Part shown: piece by piece, positions 1 through 7,618 of the stretch
Layout of the letters: every line of letters starts with the position of its first letter
Numbering within the stretch: the first letter of the stretch is position 1
Assembly (NCBI GenBank): GCA_964640665.1
Contig: CAZXHT010000011.1
Coordinates: 1 to 64,000, forward strand
DNA: 64,000 nucleotides
Direction of reading: 5' to 3'
Origin: DATKYQ01 sp964640665
Lineage (GTDB): Bacteria > Myxococcota > B64-G9
The notes under the pieces: generated by a model
The model's input: the letters and a program-made list of their open reading frames with translations, nothing else
Database searches by the model: none
What the model was told of the DNA's origin: nothing
Translations under genes and position numbers: made by a program

Positions 1-62
1 ATCCTTGACGAACCGAAGCAACCGACCAATAGAACTCTCGGAACTGGACTTCTTGGCGTTGA

Positions 63-223
63 CACCCGACAGAATTGCCAGGGTGCTGGATGCGTTCGAA
101 AAAGGGCGGGGCGGTTTCGCGGATTACCTGGTTCGCCAGATGGGAAGGGAAAACGGTTGTCGGACAGTGGCCACTTTTGACAGCAAGCTTTTGAAAGAAG
201 AAGGCTTTGTAAAGCCCGGTTGA
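63..223 (+). pseudogene. 3' fragment of a PIN-domain (VapC-type) ribonuclease gene
   Basis: Only the last ~53 codons of a PIN-domain toxin are recognisable. They include the C-terminal catalytic Asp region (VATFDSKLL) and end GFVKPG before TGA. The same stretch occurs almost identically at the end of a longer PIN gene at 5.8-6.2 kb. The N-terminal catalytic half is absent within the window, and the reading frame upstream of the shared segment does not resemble a PIN domain. PIN proteins are metal-dependent RNases, usually toxins; this piece cannot be active. It may be the relic of a duplication or of recombination at a toxin-antitoxin locus. Confidence 0.7.
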
Positions 224-226
224 AGA
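66..226 (+). repeat. 161-bp direct repeat, copy A (PIN gene tail)
   Basis: This 161-base stretch matches 5998-6158 with about six mismatches by eye. Both copies are the 3' end of a PIN-domain gene and both run a few bases past the stop codon. The two copies bracket ~5.8 kb of unrelated genes. Confidence 0.85.
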
Positions 227-294
227 CTGTCTGCGGGAAGTTGACGAGCGCCTATTCGGCACTCGAACCCGGCCGCAACCTGTAAGTCACCTGT

Positions 295-942
295 TCACGC
301 CAGCGCCCAGACCGCCATGAGCGAGGTGAACAGCAGCGCCATGACAACAAGTCCGCTGCCCGCGGCCGGAAAGGCATTCTTCAAAAGCGCCGCGGCCGGG
401 CAGAAGGCAGAGCAGAAAGAACGGGATTGCCTGAAGACCATGCCGCTTGTGAACGAGAGCGCGCTCAAACAGATAAGCAGCCAGGAGGTGAAATGCGGAA
501 CGCGGTGGATCGAGAAACCGGCCACCAGCACCTGTAAAAGAAGGTAAATTGCGAAGGTCATCCAGCCGGCACGGAGCCATTTTCCAAGGTTGGCCCGGGG
601 GAGTCCGAAGCGCCGCGCGACAAAGTCGCCGATTCGATTCAGCAACTCGAGCGGGCAGATTGTGCACCATACCCGTCCCAGCAGAATGGTGAGCAAGATC
701 AGTCCGGGCCACCAGAGTCCCCAGACAAACAGGGAGGTCAGATTGGTCTTGCGAAAGGTCATGAGCTGATCGGCGCTTTCGCGAAGCCCGGACCCCCAAC
801 CGTTGACCGCCAGTGCAACCACGGCTGCCAGCGAGACCAACTGCAGGGCGACCGGGAAGACGGGCCACATCAGAAGGCGCCGAATTGGCCCCCAGGCCAA
901 CACATCCAGGCGAATTGATGAGCGCTTTTTCAACCCGGGCAT
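295..942 (-). CDS. NapH/CcoG-like membrane protein with two Cys motifs
   Basis: A 215-residue polytopic membrane protein with roughly five hydrophobic segments. Two short motifs, VWCTICPLELL near residue 92 and SFCSAFCPAAALL near residue 175, resemble the CxxxCP membrane-border motifs of the NapH/NosR/CcoG/YccM family of polyferredoxin membrane subunits, which pass electrons to or from quinol. Unlike most of that family, no C-terminal 4Fe-4S ferredoxin domain follows; the protein stops soon after the last hydrophobic segment. Nothing nearby names an electron partner. I infer a small membrane redox or metal-binding protein and am unsure of its precise role. Confidence 0.6.
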   Translation of the reverse strand: MPGLKKRSSIRLDVLAWGPIRRLLMWPVFPVALQLVSLAAVVALAVNGWGSGLRESADQLMTFRKTNLTSLFVWGLWWPGLILLTILLGRVWCTICPLELLNRIGDFVARRFGLPRANLGKWLRAGWMTFAIYLLLQVLVAGFSIHRVPHFTSWLLICLSALSFTSGMVFRQSRSFCSAFCPAAALLKNAFPAAGSGLVVMALLFTSLMAVWALA

Positions 943-991
943 GGTGTCAGCCTGTTGCCGATGCCAATAAAGCTGACAGGAAGAGGAAAAA

Positions 992-1093
992 ATGAATATG
1001 GCGCATGATGTACCTCACGGTACTCACAATATAGATGGAAAGCCCGAAAGGCACCAGACCGAAATGTCAGACCCGCTTGCTAATGTGATGTAA
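992..1093 (+). CDS. Possible 33-residue leader peptide
   Basis: A short open frame starts ATGAATATG, preceded by a purine-rich AGGAAGAGG, and ends 21 bases before the zinc-ribbon gene that follows. The peptide is His-rich (six of 33 residues). There is no homology I recognise; the ribosome site and position are the only support. Confidence 0.2.
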   Translation: MNMAHDVPHGTHNIDGKPERHQTEMSDPLANVM

Positions 1094-1114
1094 ATCGCAA
1101 AGGAGGCCGGGCCC

Positions 1115-1339
1115 ATGCACGATCGCACAATCAGCAACCTGGTGGAATACTGGAAACACTGTCACGAATGCGGCGCCCTGCTGGTTACCGTAGCAGGTGG
1201 CTCCATCTGCCCGCACTGCGGGTTCGAACTGGAAGATCCGGAGGAGGATGCCAAGCGGGCATTTTCGAAGGTCGACGGCTTGCGGGATGAGGTTGAAGGG
1301 TTCTGGCTTGAGGACGATGTGTTCGAACAGGTGGCCTGA
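1115..1339 (+). CDS. Small zinc-ribbon protein, 74 aa
   Basis: A strong ribosome site (AAAGGAGG) sits a few bases upstream of the ATG. The product has two knuckles, CHECG near residue 17 and CPHCG near residue 32, that together form a rubredoxin/zinc-ribbon fold, then an acidic helical tail (EDPEEDAKRAF). Stand-alone ribbons of this size often bind nucleic acid or a partner protein, but no partner is evident. The following 160 bases contain no gene; they hold AT-rich sequence and a 14-mer also found at 2927. Confidence 0.65.
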   Translation: MHDRTISNLVEYWKHCHECGALLVTVAGGSICPHCGFELEDPEEDAKRAFSKVDGLRDEVEGFWLEDDVFEQVA

Positions 1340-1389
1340 GAAAAATAGGGACGGCATAATAGGAAAAGCGGCGTCCTTCCTGATAACTC

Positions 1390-1403
1390 TGACCCCGTTT
1401 CCA
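1390..1403. repeat. 14-bp motif shared with 2927-2940
   Basis: TGACCCCGTTTCCA occurs here, in a gene-free stretch, and again exactly at 2927-2940, where an intact frame meets an ATPase remnant. The surrounding bases (AATAGGGACGG about 40 bases upstream) resemble the ends of small mobilised repeats linked to Y1 transposases, but this is recollection, not a search. Confidence 0.4.
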
Positions 1404-1502
1404 TTATCTGTTGATAACGGTTAAAACCGATGACATATTGGCAGGTGTGAGAAATTTTACCTGGTGCTAGATAGACATGGGCTGGTTGAGGAGGCACGTG
1501 AG

Positions 1503-2324
1503 ATGAATTCGCAGAAAGGCAATGACTCGAAGGGCAACCGCAACATTCTAGTAGTCGTTATCATCGTCATAATACTGTTATTGCTTCTGCTTTTACTCAT
1601 CAGATCATGCAAGTGCGGATCCGAACAAACAACGGATTCGCAGGCGGTGGATAAGGATTCCGCACAAACAGAAGAGTCGATAACAAAAACAGGAATACTC
1701 GTAGTGAAGGCGGTCAAGGATTTTCCCTTTATCGTTTACGATTCCGAATCAGGAAAAGAGGTCGCAAAAGGAAACTGTGGTATCGGCGAGCTGAAGATCA
1801 AGCCTGGAAAATACATGGTCAAGGTGAAACCGAATAAAAACCTGATTCCTTTGGGTATTGCGGTAATCCTCGAAAACAAGACCAATACGCTCGAGTTCAA
1901 GGGATTCGGCACCCTTTTTGTCTCGGGTGCCAAGGATTTTGTCAAATACAACGTGTTTGACAAGAACGGCAAAAAAGTAACGGGAGGAGATACGAATATT
2001 ACGACGTTACTTCTTCCAGCCGGCGATTATAAAATCGAGACAACAGTGCTTGAGAAGAAATCTGTCGATTCAGTTTCGATCGGAAAAAAACAGGCTGTTA
2101 GTCTTAAGCTGAAATCATTTGGTGCTCTCAAGGTAGGTGCTCGCAAGGACTTTCTGAAGTTTGCGGTAAAGGACAAAAGCAATAAGAAAGTCGCTTCGGG
2201 TGATAGTAACATCTCTGTACTCGTTCTTCCGGTCGGAGCCTACCTAGTTGAATGTGACGGTAAAAGTAAGAAATTGGAGATCGAGGGAGGCGACTGGAAA
2301 CAATTGAACTTTGGGGAGAAGTAG
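1503..2324 (+). CDS. Membrane-anchored protein with three tandem PEGA-like repeats
   Basis: The start at 1503 follows GAGGAGGC and gives a 273-residue protein; an upstream in-frame ATG lacks a ribosome site. A short polar N-terminus is followed by one very hydrophobic helix (about residues 14-33), a Cys-containing juxtamembrane stretch, then three repeats of about 65 residues. Each repeat opens with a KDF motif (VKAVKDFPF, VSGAKDFVK, VGARKDFLK) and closes with a P-G-x-Y turn (KPGKYMVKV, PAGDYKIET, PVGAYLVEC), resembling PEGA or other small beta-sandwich repeats that face the periplasm. The gene is visibly AT-richer than the downstream oxidoreductase gene. Function unknown; a surface or envelope scaffold is likely. 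Confidence 0.65.
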   Translation: MNSQKGNDSKGNRNILVVVIIVIILLLLLLLLIRSCKCGSEQTTDSQAVDKDSAQTEESITKTGILVVKAVKDFPFIVYDSESGKEVAKGNCGIGELKIKPGKYMVKVKPNKNLIPLGIAVILENKTNTLEFKGFGTLFVSGAKDFVKYNVFDKNGKKVTGGDTNITTLLLPAGDYKIETTVLEKKSVDSVSIGKKQAVSLKLKSFGALKVGARKDFLKFAVKDKSNKKVASGDSNISVLVLPVGAYLVECDGKSKKLEIEGGDWKQLNFGEK

Positions 2325-2334
2325 TCAACTCCAT

Positions 2335-2382
2335 AAGCTTCTACGTGAAGACGGATTTGTGAAGCCTCGAGACCCGGTATGA
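2335..2382 (+). pseudogene. Short PIN-domain gene tail
   Basis: Fifteen codons reading KLLREDGFVKPRDPV then TGA match the extreme C-terminus of the PIN proteins in this window (KLLKEEGFVKPG). It lies directly after the stop of the PEGA-like gene and overlaps the upstream region of the next lipoprotein gene. The fragment is too short to be certain, but it has the same orientation and frame order as the other two copies. Confidence 0.4.
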
Positions 2383-2429
2383 AACCTGGGGACATCCTGA
2401 GAAGAGTGCCTGAAAAGGACGGCATCGGC

Positions 2430-3005
2430 ATGCTAAATCGAGAACTGAAGATGCTCTTTCTGCTGCCTTTGTTTCTGGGCCTCTCCTGCGGACTGTGCGG
2501 CGAGGAGACCTCTGGCGAGGAACAAGTCAGGAAAATCATCGACAAGGGTGTGAAGCTGGCCGAGAAGAAGGACATCGGCGGGATCATGGAGATGGCCAGC
2601 AAGGATTTTCTGGCCATGCCCCAGAGGATGGGCCGCCGGGAGACCCGGGGCATGCTGTCCTATGCCTTTGGGAGCTACGAGGAACTGTCCATCCTTTACC
2701 CGCGTCCCCGCGTCTTCGTGGAAGCCGGCGCTACGACTGGTTCTGCCGACGTGGTGTTCCTGCTCTTGAGAGGAAGAGATGCCCGGCCCGACATGGAAGG
2801 ACTGGGCGACGACCTGGATAGATGGGTCGAAAAGGTAGGGGACTACACGCGCCTGTTCCGGCTGAAGATAACCTTCGTCAAAAAAGACGACGACTGGCTG
2901 GTTCAGCGGGCACACCTGGAGCACTTTGACCCCGTTTCCAGCAACCATTTCCAGACCGGCCGGATGTCAATTTTGATACCATCGACTCGGCGCTGCTGCT
3001 CCTGA
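2430..3005 (+). CDS. Putative lipoprotein, possibly with an altered C-terminus
   Basis: Starting at 2430 gives a signal peptide with lipobox LGLSCG, then a ~165-residue domain with alternating helices and strands (VFLLLRGRD, DDDWLVQRAHLEHF) reminiscent of NTF2/SnoaL-type small domains, though the match is weak. The last ~22 residues (after HFDPVSS) lie across the point where an antisense ATPase remnant begins and read as low-quality sequence, so the natural end may have been lost. ATG codons at 2379 and 2451 are alternative starts. Function unknown. Confidence 0.55.
   Translation: MLNRELKMLFLLPLFLGLSCGLCGEETSGEEQVRKIIDKGVKLAEKKDIGGIMEMASKDFLAMPQRMGRRETRGMLSYAFGSYEELSILYPRPRVFVEAGATTGSADVVFLLLRGRDARPDMEGLGDDLDRWVEKVGDYTRLFRLKITFVKKDDDWLVQRAHLEHFDPVSSNHFQTGRMSILIPSTRRCCS
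2927..2940. repeat. 14-bp motif shared with 1390-1403
   Basis: Exact second copy of TGACCCCGTTTCCA, at the boundary between the lipoprotein frame and the antisense ATPase remnant. Confidence 0.4.
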
Positions 3006-3124
3006 TCGTGGGTCAGGATGGTGCCGGACGGCAGATCCAGCTTTCTGCATGCCTCCACCAGCCCGGCCAGGTTCTGTATTTCGTCGAAGAAAAGGATGCG
3101 AGGAAGGGAACCGGTCAGTTGGAC
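2935..3124 (-). pseudogene. Remnant of an AAA_14/DUF4143 ATPase
   Basis: Read on the minus strand, the frame contains a Walker-B-like motif (ILFFDEIQN) followed almost at once by the very C-terminus typical of the AAA_14-DUF4143 family (LVEACRKLDL, SGTILTHDQE, PVWKWLLE). In intact family members these two parts are separated by roughly 200-300 residues, so an internal deletion has fused them, and the Walker A region is gone. The rest of the stretch between 3006 and 3332 shows no other gene. Confidence 0.6.
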
Positions 3125-3332
3125 AAAGATCGCCACAAAGCATATTGAAACAGCCAGACACAAGATCGACTTTACGTAGAGCTCCTTTCGTTGGATGGAA
3201 GCAATATCTTACCATATCGAAGCAATGACAACGAAATGACTGGCAATCTATTTCGCTTGCCGGCGCCCGGACTTCGGTTATGATTAGCTGTTGCCTCGAA
3301 GAACATGGCGCGTATGGCCAGGAGGGAAAATA

Positions 3333-5747
3333 ATGGGTGAGCAAGTCCGACAGTCAAACGGATGTCAGATGAAATCTCTTCTCCTGCCGGTGGTCTTGTG
3401 GGCCTGTTTCTTGATGCCGGCTTGCAGTGGTGGTTCTTCCGGAATAACGGATGGAGGTCTCGACGCGGGCAGCGACGGGGGAGGGGACCTCGGCGCGGAT
3501 CAGGGCGGAGATGCGGGTGCAGACCCGGGAGGCGATTCCGACGCCGACGCGGACCCAGGGGACCCGGGTGGTGATCCAGGCGCGGATCCCGGCGGCGATC
3601 CGGGCGCTGGCGATGCGGGTGACGGGACGCCGCCCATCGCGCACGACTACGACGTGGTGGTGGTGGGCGCGGGCACGGGCGGGATTGGCGCTGCCATCCA
3701 GGCCGCCCGGCTGGGCGTCCGCGTGGCACTGGTGGAGGAAACGGACTGGGTGGGCGGCCAGGCCACGGCCGCGGGGGTGAGCACCATGGATGGCCCGCAG
3801 CACTGGGGTCTGTACCAGGAGTTCCTGGATCGCGTGCGGGCGCACTACGCCGCCCTGGGCAAGTCCATCGCCACCTGCTACTGGGGGACCCAGAGCGAGT
3901 GCTTCGAGCCCTCGGTGGGGCGCCAGATCATGGCGCAGATGCTGGCCGACGAGGCCAACGTGGACGTCTACTACCGGATGCGGCCCGTGTCGGCCGCGCG
4001 CCAGACCGTAGGTGGCCACCCGATGGTCGTCGCCTTGACCACGGAGCATCGCCCGGATGGAGCGGCGCATGAATTTTCGGCTTCGGTCTTCGTCGACGCC
4101 ACCGAGTACGGAGATCTCCTGCCCCTGGCGGGGGCGCGATACCGGGTGGGGAACGGGACCAGCGACGCCATCGACCCGGCCGCCTGCGTGCAGGACATCA
4201 CCTATACGGCGATCATCCGAAAGTATCCGGGCGCGGTCCCTTCGGGCTTCGCTTTCGCCGGCCCTCCCCCGGGATATGACAGCTCGGTTGCGTCCATCTT
4301 CGCGGCCGTGATCACTCCCACCGGGGTGGAGTGGATCGACGGAAGCGGTCACTGGACCGGGTACGCACAGGAGTATCCCGTGGGCTGGCGCACTTTTGTG
4401 CTCTACAGGGGCGTGCCCGACTCGGCCGGCGGGGGGAGCTACGATATCGGCACCCCCGACGCGTTCACCCGCACCGGCGTGAACTGGCCCAACGACTACG
4501 ACTACACCGTGGCGGCCCTGGAGGACCCGCAGGTGCGACAGGCCGTGAACTGCGAGGCCAAGCTCAAGACCCTGCAGTTCATCTACTACATGCAGGACGT
4601 GCTCGGGAAAACCGCCTGGTCCATGGCCAACGACGAGGGCTACGACACGGCCTACAACACCGAGGAGAACGACTGCCCCAGCATCCCGGCGGAACTCAAG
4701 AATCTGGAGCGCCAGATGCCCGTGATTCCCTACGTGCGGGAATCCCGCCGGGTGGTTGGCCTGCACACCCTCGTGGGCGGCGAGATCAGGCGGGAGTCCT
4801 TGCCGGGTGGGAACCGGTCGGCTACCAACTTCCCCACGGCTCTAGCGGTGGGGATCTACCCGGTGGATCTCCACGACTGTCGCTCCAGCGCATCCTTGGA
4901 GACGGGGCTCGAGACCTGGGGCGACGTGGCGCCCAGCCCCACCAAGGGCCCCTTCCAGATCCCCTTCGAGAGCTTCATTCCCGAGGACTTAGACGGGCTC
5001 CTGCCCGCCGAGAAGAACCTGTCCGTCTCGCGCCTGGTGAACGGCGCCATCCGGCTCCAGCCCATCACGATGCTCACGGGGCAAGCCGTGGGCACCCTTG
5101 CAGCGCTCTCGGTGCTTCGCGGGGTGCAGCCTCGGAGCGTGCCGCCCATCCGCGTGCAAGATACCCTGGTGGGCGTGGGGGTGCGTCTGAGCCGGTTGGA
5201 GTTCAGCGACGTGCCCACCAGCCACCCGCGCTGGGCCGCGGTGCAGATAGCAGCCACCCGGGAGATCATGATCGGCAACGGCGCCGACACCTTCTCGGTG
5301 GACGCCATCCTTACCCGGGGAGAGGCCGCCGTGGTGCTCGCCCGGCTCCTGGCGCTGGACACGACGCACCCGCCCGCCACCGCCACCTTCGCCGACGTGC
5401 CCAGCAGCCACCCGTACTTCGCCGCCATCGAGGCGATCTACGCTGCGGGCATCACCGCCGGGTGCGGGGGCACGCCGCCCAGCTTCTGCCCAGACGACCC
5501 CGAGACCCGCGCCCAGGCGGCCACCATGCTCGTGCGCGGCCTCGGGCTCAACCCGGCCGCCGCCCCCACGACGCCTCTCTTCACTGACGTGCCCAACTCG
5601 AACTGGGCCTTTGCCTATGTGCAGCTCGCCGCCTCCGAGGGGCTCATGACCGGGTGCTCGCCCGGGCTCTTCTGTCCCACCGACAGCATCACCCGCGGGG
5701 ACACCGCCGAGTCCGTCCGCCAGACCCTGCTCTATTTGGCGCCCTGA
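3333..5747 (+). CDS. FAD-dependent oxidoreductase lipoprotein with three SLH repeats
   Basis: AGGAGG seven bases before the ATG at 3333 fixes the start (804 residues). A signal peptide with lipobox LMPACSGG is followed by an Asp/Gly/Ala-rich flexible linker of ~60 residues, then a FAD_oxidored-type flavin fold opening with DYDVVVVGAGTGGIG and EETDWVGGQ. The C-terminal ~180 residues are three S-layer homology repeats (FSDVPTSHPRW, FADVPSSHPYF, FTDVPNSNW). The protein is thus probably tethered outside the cytoplasm, with SLH modules contacting cell wall or surface polymer. FAD would have to be incorporated before or after export. The substrate is unknown; related folds act on hydroxylated or unsaturated small molecules. 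Strong GC bias and no operon partners. Confidence 0.85.
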   Translation: MGEQVRQSNGCQMKSLLLPVVLWACFLMPACSGGSSGITDGGLDAGSDGGGDLGADQGGDAGADPGGDSDADADPGDPGGDPGADPGGDPGAGDAGDGTPPIAHDYDVVVVGAGTGGIGAAIQAARLGVRVALVEETDWVGGQATAAGVSTMDGPQHWGLYQEFLDRVRAHYAALGKSIATCYWGTQSECFEPSVGRQIMAQMLADEANVDVYYRMRPVSAARQTVGGHPMVVALTTEHRPDGAAHEFSASVFVDATEYGDLLPLAGARYRVGNGTSDAIDPAACVQDITYTAIIRKYPGAVPSGFAFAGPPPGYDSSVASIFAAVITPTGVEWIDGSGHWTGYAQEYPVGWRTFVLYRGVPDSAGGGSYDIGTPDAFTRTGVNWPNDYDYTVAALEDPQVRQAVNCEAKLKTLQFIYYMQDVLGKTAWSMANDEGYDTAYNTEENDCPSIPAELKNLERQMPVIPYVRESRRVVGLHTLVGGEIRRESLPGGNRSATNFPTALAVGIYPVDLHDCRSSASLETGLETWGDVAPSPTKGPFQIPFESFIPEDLDGLLPAEKNLSVSRLVNGAIRLQPITMLTGQAVGTLAALSVLRGVQPRSVPPIRVQDTLVGVGVRLSRLEFSDVPTSHPRWAAVQIAATREIMIGNGADTFSVDAILTRGEAAVVLARLLALDTTHPPATATFADVPSSHPYFAAIEAIYAAGITAGCGGTPPSFCPDDPETRAQAATMLVRGLGLNPAAAPTTPLFTDVPNSNWAFAYVQLAASEGLMTGCSPGLFCPTDSITRGDTAESVRQTLLYLAP

Positions 5748-5765
5748 TCCCCTGCGATTATATAA

Positions 5766-6155
5766 TTCCAAACCAGCGTTCTGGTTCGCTTCCTGGTCGA
5801 GGACCACGCGGCCCAGAGCAAGGCAGCCAAGCGGCTGATCAAAAAAGTAACGGCGGCGGACGACCTGCTGTTTGTGGCGGACATCGTCATGGTGGAGACG
5901 GTTTGGGTGCTGAGCCGGAGCTATGGATTTTCCAAAAGAGAGATTGTCAAGGCCATGCACCTGCTGCTGTCGGCTCGCAACCTGAAGTGGGAATCGACCG
6001 ACAGAATTGCCAGGGTGCTGGATGCCTTCGAAAAAGGGCGGGGCGGTTTCGCGAATTACCTGGTTCGCCAGATGGGAAGGGAAAACGGTTGTCGGACAGT
6101 GGCCACTTTTGACAGAAAACTTTTGAAAGAAGAAGGCTTTGTAAGGCCCGGTTAA
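5766..6155 (+). pseudogene. PIN-domain toxin (VapC-like) lacking its start and first Asp
   Basis: The frame after the stop at 5763 reads FQTSVLVRFLVEDH, which lines up with the usual PIN opening (LDTNVLVRFLVEDH) but has Gln where the first metal-binding Asp belongs and no start codon or ~5 leading residues. The middle Glu (VMVETVWVL) and last Asp (VATFDRKLL) remain. Translation could begin at a GTG at 5874, giving 93 residues without the first acidic residue. No antitoxin gene precedes it. I read it as an inactivated toxin gene; the loss may reflect an insertion of upstream DNA at its 5' end. Confidence 0.7.
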
Positions 6156-6158
6156 AGA
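5998..6158 (+). repeat. 161-bp direct repeat, copy B (PIN gene tail)
   Basis: Near-identical partner of 66-226. It is embedded in the longer PIN frame, so this copy is in its native context and the other is the detached one. Confidence 0.85.
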
Positions 6159-6264
6159 TAATCGTCCCCGATTTACCGTTTTTCTCACCGCACGCAACGC
6201 ACCCGGTGCATCTCGGCGAACTCGTGGATGGAGGCGTAGCCGTCCGTGAAACTGGTGGCCCATC

Positions 6265-6434
6265 CCTGGGTGGGCGGCGGTTTACCCGTTCGTCTTGTTC
6301 CAGCACGGCGGCACCCAGAACGAGGCGGATTTTTTTGCGCTGACGGGTCCACTTATAAAACCCGACTTTGCCTTCGTGGCCATCGATCTCCCATACCACG
6401 GTGACCGCGCTTCGCCGGGAGGTAGCGATTTTTA
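6265..6434 (+). pseudogene. Alpha/beta-hydrolase N-terminal fragment
   Basis: A frame reading YPFVLFQHGGTQNE, IKPDFAFVAIDLPYHGD and SDFYS has the oxyanion-hole HGG motif and the DLPYHGDR segment of an alpha/beta hydrolase. It lacks a start, the nucleophile Ser and the rest of the fold, and runs straight into the 3' end of the convergent lipoprotein gene. Between 6159 and 6240 the minus strand contains a short frame reading FTDGYASIHEF that could be a transposase scrap; this is weak. Confidence 0.55.
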
Positions 6435-7430
6435 CTCCGTTACCTTCAGTTCGAAGCTTTTAGCATCACCTGTCAGTGGTACCAAGGCGATCAGGCTGAC
6501 TTGGCCCGGGGCCAGAGCCTCGTAGACGGGACCCTCGAGCGGCTGCTCGCCGGCGGTCTCGGACCACGGTTCCACCACGCCCTGTCCGTTCACTATCGAC
6601 CACTGCACATCCCGACCGGACAGCGGAACCAGCCTGCCGTCCGAGATCTCCTTCTGCATCTCCAGCAGAATCAGGCTGCCCACCTGCAGGCTTTTGGGAA
6701 AGGACTCGAAATCGAGCACAACATCATCCGTGGTCATGACGGTGGCCTTGCAGATCAAGACACCGCCACTGTCGTCGGGCAGCACCTCGATGGTGCGATC
6801 CAAAATCACCCGGTCGGCGCTGGGTTCCCGGCCGATGATAGTTACCTGGCTGGGGTCTCCGGCAATGAAGACGGCCAGGCGATCCTGGTAGCTCTCCAGT
6901 TGCAGGATCGACTCGGGCTCGGTGCTCCAGTCGATGAAGTCACCCCCGATCAGGGGACAATCTTCCCCGCAGGAGCCGTAGATCTCGTCGATCTTGACCG
7001 CAAGAATACCGCCCGAAAAGACTTCTCCGGCAACGGTAGAAGTGGCCGAAAAGGCCGGCTCGGCATCGAATCCGAGCCGGTCGTAGACCTCGTCCCCGGA
7101 AACGATCTCCACAAGGGCCTGGCCGGCCGTTGGCGCCGTCAGCACGATTTCAGTGTTCGATTGACCGGCCGTGGCGCTGATGATTTCGGGGGCGCTGGAT
7201 CGCGGAGACAGGTCCGCGGGCAGGGGTTGTTCCTGTAAGGGCTCCAAATTCAACCTGGCCGTGGAACCGACTGCCAGGGTGGTCGAATCATTGCAACCAC
7301 CTCCCCCGCTGAAGCGAAGCCGGCCGTATTCCCCGTTCCGGGCCTGGCTCGGATCACCAAAGTCGAGGTCGAGGCTGCAAGCGAAGGAAAGGGGGAAAAG
7401 GATCAGCAAATAAGTCAAGTACCTTCTCAT
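6432..7430 (-). CDS. Putative lipoprotein, 332 aa
   Basis: GAGGAGGT precedes the ATG at 7430. A signal peptide with lipobox SFACSLD leads into a beta-rich protein with Ig-like character: Gly/Ser and Val/Leu alternation, phrases such as TAPTAGQALVEIVSG and YEALAPGQVSLIALV that resemble Big-type bacterial Ig domains. Two nearby Cys (GSCGEDC) may form a disulfide. The gene is divergent from the GntR operon. Function unknown; likely an outer-membrane-anchored structural lipoprotein. Confidence 0.65.
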   Translation of the reverse strand: MRRYLTYLLILFPLSFACSLDLDFGDPSQARNGEYGRLRFSGGGGCNDSTTLAVGSTARLNLEPLQEQPLPADLSPRSSAPEIISATAGQSNTEIVLTAPTAGQALVEIVSGDEVYDRLGFDAEPAFSATSTVAGEVFSGGILAVKIDEIYGSCGEDCPLIGGDFIDWSTEPESILQLESYQDRLAVFIAGDPSQVTIIGREPSADRVILDRTIEVLPDDSGGVLICKATVMTTDDVVLDFESFPKSLQVGSLILLEMQKEISDGRLVPLSGRDVQWSIVNGQGVVEPWSETAGEQPLEGPVYEALAPGQVSLIALVPLTGDAKSFELKVTE

Positions 7431-7565
7431 GACCGTACCTCCTCGACATATAGGTTGCTCCGGCAAATTTAGAGACACAGCAACAACCATGCCAGTTCGA
7501 AGGCACGGCCGCGATCAAAAAACACAGTAATGACAGGCGCTTGGCAGCCTCGAAAACAACCGCTC

Positions 7566-7597
7566 GTGTGAAAAGACTTCACACTGTGTTGTAACAC
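7566..7597. promoter_or_regulatory. Two tandem inverted repeats upstream of the GntR promoter
   Basis: GTGTGAA (7566-7572) and TTCACAC (7578-7584) are perfect 7-base arms with a 5-base spacer. Two bases on, GTGTT-GT-AACAC (7586-7597) is a second dyad. Both lie in the divergent intergenic region just before the -35 box at 7619 and could bind a dimeric regulator. Confidence 0.4.
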
Positions 7598-7618
7598 CAA
7601 TTTCTTACAATTTCTTGG

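Noticed and set aside
3354..4766. Long antisense frame of ~470 codons under the FAD oxidoreductase gene
   Set aside because: It has no ribosome site or domain and arises from GC-rich codon bias opposite a clear gene.
6159..6240. Possible transposase scrap on the minus strand
   Set aside because: Only about 20 codons (FTDGYASIHEF region) look suggestive; too short to call a mobile element.
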